This document shows positions 61,582-64,000 of a DNA stretch of 64,000 bases, piece after piece. Location of the stretch: positions 558,001-622,000 of the forward strand of contig CABIZZ010000001.1 of the NCBI GenBank assembly GCA_902363395.1. The letters are read 5' to 3'. Within the stretch, counting starts at the first letter, position 1; every line of letters starts with the position of its first letter. Both the position numbers and the translations under genes were made by a program. The notes under the pieces are model-generated. The model searched no databases. It had not been told where the DNA came from and saw nothing but the letters and a program-made list of their open reading frames with translations. Origin of the DNA: Streptococcaceae bacterium. GTDB taxonomy: Bacteria; Bacillota; Bacilli; Lactobacillales; Streptococcaceae.

Positions 61582-62622
61582 ATGAAACAACCACGTAAAT
61601 TCTACATTTACTCTAGAAGTTCACTGTATTTTTTGATCTTTTTGGTAGTGTCGATGTTCATCGCCATCATCCATTTACTGATTGAAGATAATTTTTTTGA
61701 AAACCTAAAAGTCTTATTAGCTACTTTGTCTCTTCTAGTGACAGTTGGATGGATTGCTTTTTCATCAATGGGAAGAATAGAGATTAGGAAATCGGAAATA
61801 GTGGTAGATCGTAATTTTAAGCACTATCGCCTAGATCCATTAACTATTGTCGTCCGGTTAGGAGAAAAGGACTCGTCTCGAGGAATCACCAATTATCCAA
61901 TTTATGTGGAAGGAAAGATCATAGGAAATGGGACTTCTGATCGTTTAGTTACACTTAAATTCCTTGGTACCAAACGAAAAAATAAAGAATTACTGAAGTA
62001 TTATCAAGAGCATTTTCAAGCATTAGTAGAAGCAAATAAAGCTCTTGAGCAGGAGTCTACGGAAGTGGACTTTGAACAGATTGTGTTAGCATCGAAGGAG
62101 CGACAACAGTTCCCTTTACGCGATTTGGTCGAATTCGGTGCAGATCAAGGTGATCTAGAAAAAACAGTATTTTATCATCCTAAAGAGAATAAGCTCTATG
62201 TCGGAAAAAGTGTTCCATTTCCCATTATCTTTACTCCGAGCACGGTACTTTTTTATGGCATTTATCTGTTAACAGATCGAGTATCCTTTCATGGGTTCAT
62301 CCCACTAGTGCTATCGTTTGGATTGATGCTTGTCATCGCTATATGGCAATTGCAACACAGAAGGCAGAAGTATACAGTGAATGTCATTCCTTATGAAATG
62401 CCTGAGCATTATTTTAAAGTACAGAAGTCGAATGGCTTGAAAACCTATTTGCTAATTCTTGTCTTTGGGCTCATCACCTTAGGATTATCCATCTTATATC
62501 TCACCTTCGGAAGCTTTCTGTTATTGTTTATAAGTTTTTTGATGTGGTATCTCTTTGTTGTATTAACTTTATGTGGTCAATTCAAGAAAACACATTATTT
62601 AAAAATTTTGGAAAAGAAATAG
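61582..62622 (+). CDS. Hypothetical membrane protein
   Basis: A 346-residue protein that I do not recognise. There are two membrane segments at the N-terminus (about 13-32 and 43-61), a soluble region with a beta-rich, PH-like look (about 65-205, IEIRKSEIVVDRNFKHYRL), and four more segments (about 212-255 and 285-335). The pattern suggests a membrane protein with a large cytoplasmic loop. It has its own promoter and terminator. Base composition is lower in GC than that of the housekeeping genes. Confidence 0.6.
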   Translation: MKQPRKFYIYSRSSLYFLIFLVVSMFIAIIHLLIEDNFFENLKVLLATLSLLVTVGWIAFSSMGRIEIRKSEIVVDRNFKHYRLDPLTIVVRLGEKDSSRGITNYPIYVEGKIIGNGTSDRLVTLKFLGTKRKNKELLKYYQEHFQALVEANKALEQESTEVDFEQIVLASKERQQFPLRDLVEFGADQGDLEKTVFYHPKENKLYVGKSVPFPIIFTPSTVLFYGIYLLTDRVSFHGFIPLVLSFGLMLVIAIWQLQHRRQKYTVNVIPYEMPEHYFKVQKSNGLKTYLLILVFGLITLGLSILYLTFGSFLLLFISFLMWYLFVVLTLCGQFKKTHYLKILEKK

Positions 62623-62645
62623 TTTCCTTAATTCTTTAGCATTTG

Positions 62646-62671
62646 TCACCCTCTAAGGGTGATTTCTTTTT
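62646..62671 (+). terminator. Terminator of the hypothetical membrane protein
   Basis: TCACCCT (62646-62652) and AGGGTGA (62656-62662) on a CTA loop; TTTCTTTTT follows. Confidence 0.8.
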
Positions 62672-62782
62672 GGTCTAAAACACTAATTAAGAAGGAAGTT
62701 GCGTATAGGGATGAAATCGGGTATGATGGAAGATAAGTTGTTTAGTTTATGAAAGAAACGATTGGTTTTGTAGAGGAAAAGA

Positions 62783-63683
62783 ATGAAAAAATGCTTAAAT
62801 AGTAAAATGGCAGGGATTCTATTAAGTTTGTTACTTATTTTCGGGTGTGTATTCGTATTGGTTCATCCTAAATCGAATCAGCACAAGAAAACTGAACCTG
62901 CTTCAAAATATGTAGAGTCAGGGAATATTAAGAATGTTTCATACTGGGGCAATCATAACGAATATATTCTAGCTAAAGATTTCTATTTTGTAGGGAATCG
63001 TTATTTAGTTAGTTTTAATTATAATGAAAGACAAGATCAAAACAAAATACAGAAAGAGTACACTGGATTTCGATACTATGATATAAGTAGTGATATGGTA
63101 GAAACTAAAGTTGATTTCATAAAAAATATCCGAAAAAAATTTCCAAAAGCTTACTCGAAAAATTTCGATGTGATAAATAATAAAGGTCAAAGTCTTGTAT
63201 GGTTGCGCTATTATGAGTCAAAGGATTCAGAAAAATCACATGAATTATTTTTTGATTTAGACCATCATAAATTTATTGAAACCGAAAATATAGATACAGA
63301 AGTGACAACTATTGACGCAATTCTTACTTCCTATACTAATTTAGGTGGTTTGGTAGTGAAAAATACAGGGTATCGTATTGGGTCAAGAATAGAGCTTAAT
63401 GGTTATAGAGACAAAAGTAGCGTAAATCTAAATATTTTTAAAGAACATCCTGAATTGAAAGAAAAGCTTTCAAAGGAAGGTTACATCTTATACCCACGTC
63501 AAGACTCTATGTCTAATGCGGAATATTTTGACCAACTACTTCACTGGTTTGCTCCTACCGGTCAAAATCGAATCTCGGGAGTAAAGATAGATGCTTACTA
63601 CTCAAAAAGATGGACAGGAGCATGAAATCCATTCTTATGAAGAGTTTAGACAATACTACAATGGAAAAGGCGGCGAATTATAG
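62783..63683 (+). pseudogene. Hypothetical exported protein, frameshifted near its C-terminus
   Basis: The open frame covers 280 residues (62783-63625). The N-terminus (about 8-30) is a hydrophobic signal or anchor with a Cys (LLIFGC) that could be a lipobox. The rest is a Tyr/Lys-rich soluble domain of unknown function. In the last turns the frame reads YYSKRWTGA and stops, whereas the next frame from about 63596 reads TTQKDGQEHEIHSYEEFR and runs to TAG 63681-63683, with normal composition. One extra base around 63590-63600 would explain both. The truncated protein may still be functional. A sequencing error cannot be excluded. Confidence 0.55.
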
Positions 63684-63731
63684 GATTGAATCTAGCCGCA
63701 TTGAAAACAGGAATAGAAAAGAGTGATTTGT

Positions 63732-64000
63732 ATGAATTATTGCCAAATGCGCAAAAACTATAGACTCTATACTAGATCTGCTGGCCTTTTGGCAATGCTT
63801 CTGATTTTTTGCATTGGGTTAGTGATTAGAGATACTCTTCTTCAGACGGCTGGCGTCTTATTGGTTCTTGTTGGATTATTTCTATTTATCCAATTGCTCA
63901 AGAAGCGTTATACCAACAAGTGCAACACCTTGCTGCATGTAGACTTAGATTTAGACTCTTGGCAGCAATACCTTCAGTTGAACAAGAATGTGAAAAAGCC
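63732..64000 (+). CDS. Partial hypothetical membrane protein, runs off the window
   Basis: At least 89 residues from the ATG at 63732, with no stop before the window ends. Two adjacent membrane segments (about 17-33 and 39-56, AGLLAMLLIFCIGLVI and AGVLLVLVGLFLFIQLL) are followed by a soluble part. An internal Met (MRKNYRLYTRS, 63747) is an alternative start; neither has a good ribosome site. I do not recognise the family. Confidence 0.55.
   Translation, partial: MNYCQMRKNYRLYTRSAGLLAMLLIFCIGLVIRDTLLQTAGVLLVLVGLFLFIQLLKKRYTNKCNTLLHVDLDLDSWQQYLQLNKNVKK

Noticed and set aside
1..64000. CRISPR arrays, prophage, tRNA or rRNA genes, intact insertion sequences
   Set aside because: None seen: no regular spaced repeats, no transposase, integrase or structural phage genes, and no cloverleaf with a tRNA-like anticodon arm.

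Overview
The window is chromosomal DNA of a low-GC Firmicute, almost certainly a Streptococcus of the mitis/sanguinis type (S. parasanguinis-like, though I cannot name the species from this sequence alone). The evidence is the gene order murI-rdgB-yfcE-cbpB-xerD-like-scpA-scpB-rluB, the upp-clpP-ylbG-livJHMGF-acuB run, an L-lysine-type MurE, a long streptococcal form of the RdgB protein, an Mga-like regulator, a YSIRK surface protein, and regulatory sites of streptococcal type (CtsR, CodY, CcpA, MtaR). No rRNA, tRNA, CRISPR array, prophage or intact insertion sequence was seen.

Layout: 1-7500 holds lysA and a tightly overlapping housekeeping operon (cell-wall glutamate racemase, nucleotide house-cleaning, c-di-AMP sensing, ScpAB chromosome segregation, pseudouridylation, YidD). 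7500-10320 is a minus-strand TrkH/TrkA potassium system. 10320-17050 carries a structured RNA upstream of trmL, an FMN riboswitch with ribU, a PAP2 phosphatase, an MGMT-like protein and a tRNA-modification pair (ytqA/mnmL and ytqB/mnmM) followed by a Na+/H+ antiporter. 17100-23760 contains an ABC ATPase, an AI-2E-type exporter, an Mga-family regulator, a CorC/HlyC protein and a membrane protein with a 12-residue tandem repeat. 23760-26900 is an aromatic-amino-acid-type ABC transporter (trpXYZ family) preceded by a leader that looks like a peptide-controlled attenuator. 26930-31820 encodes a huge wall-anchored GH95 fucosidase next to the remnant of a GntR regulator. 32480-43030 has pflA, ppaC, a metallo-beta-lactamase/TetR pair with a palindromic operator, murE and a MurJ-like flippase, and a metB-patB sulfur operon with an MtaR box. 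43040-46110 is mgtA under an M-box riboswitch followed by a second, peptide-based leader element. 46200-53460 is upp, clpP (CtsR box), ylbG and the CodY-boxed branched-chain amino acid transporter. 53460-61350 contains a MITE-like repeat, yitT, the tmk-holB-yabA-rsmI operon, DNA repair and redox genes, an ABC-F protein and the lipoprotein rotamase SlrA. The last 2.5 kb is variable: hypothetical membrane and exported proteins, one apparently frameshifted, and a gene running off the edge.

The most interesting signals are in leaders rather than in proteins: (i) between the M-box and mgtA, a well-initiated 24-codon ORF with an Asp-Asp-His-Pro-Glu-Pro stretch, reminiscent of MgtL-type ribosome-destabilising leader peptides, followed by competing hairpins that involve the mgtA ribosome binding site; (ii) before trpXYZ, a 19-residue peptide ending in a Phe/Tyr run, followed by alternative anti-terminator and terminator hairpins. 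Both are read directly from sequence, but their function is inference.
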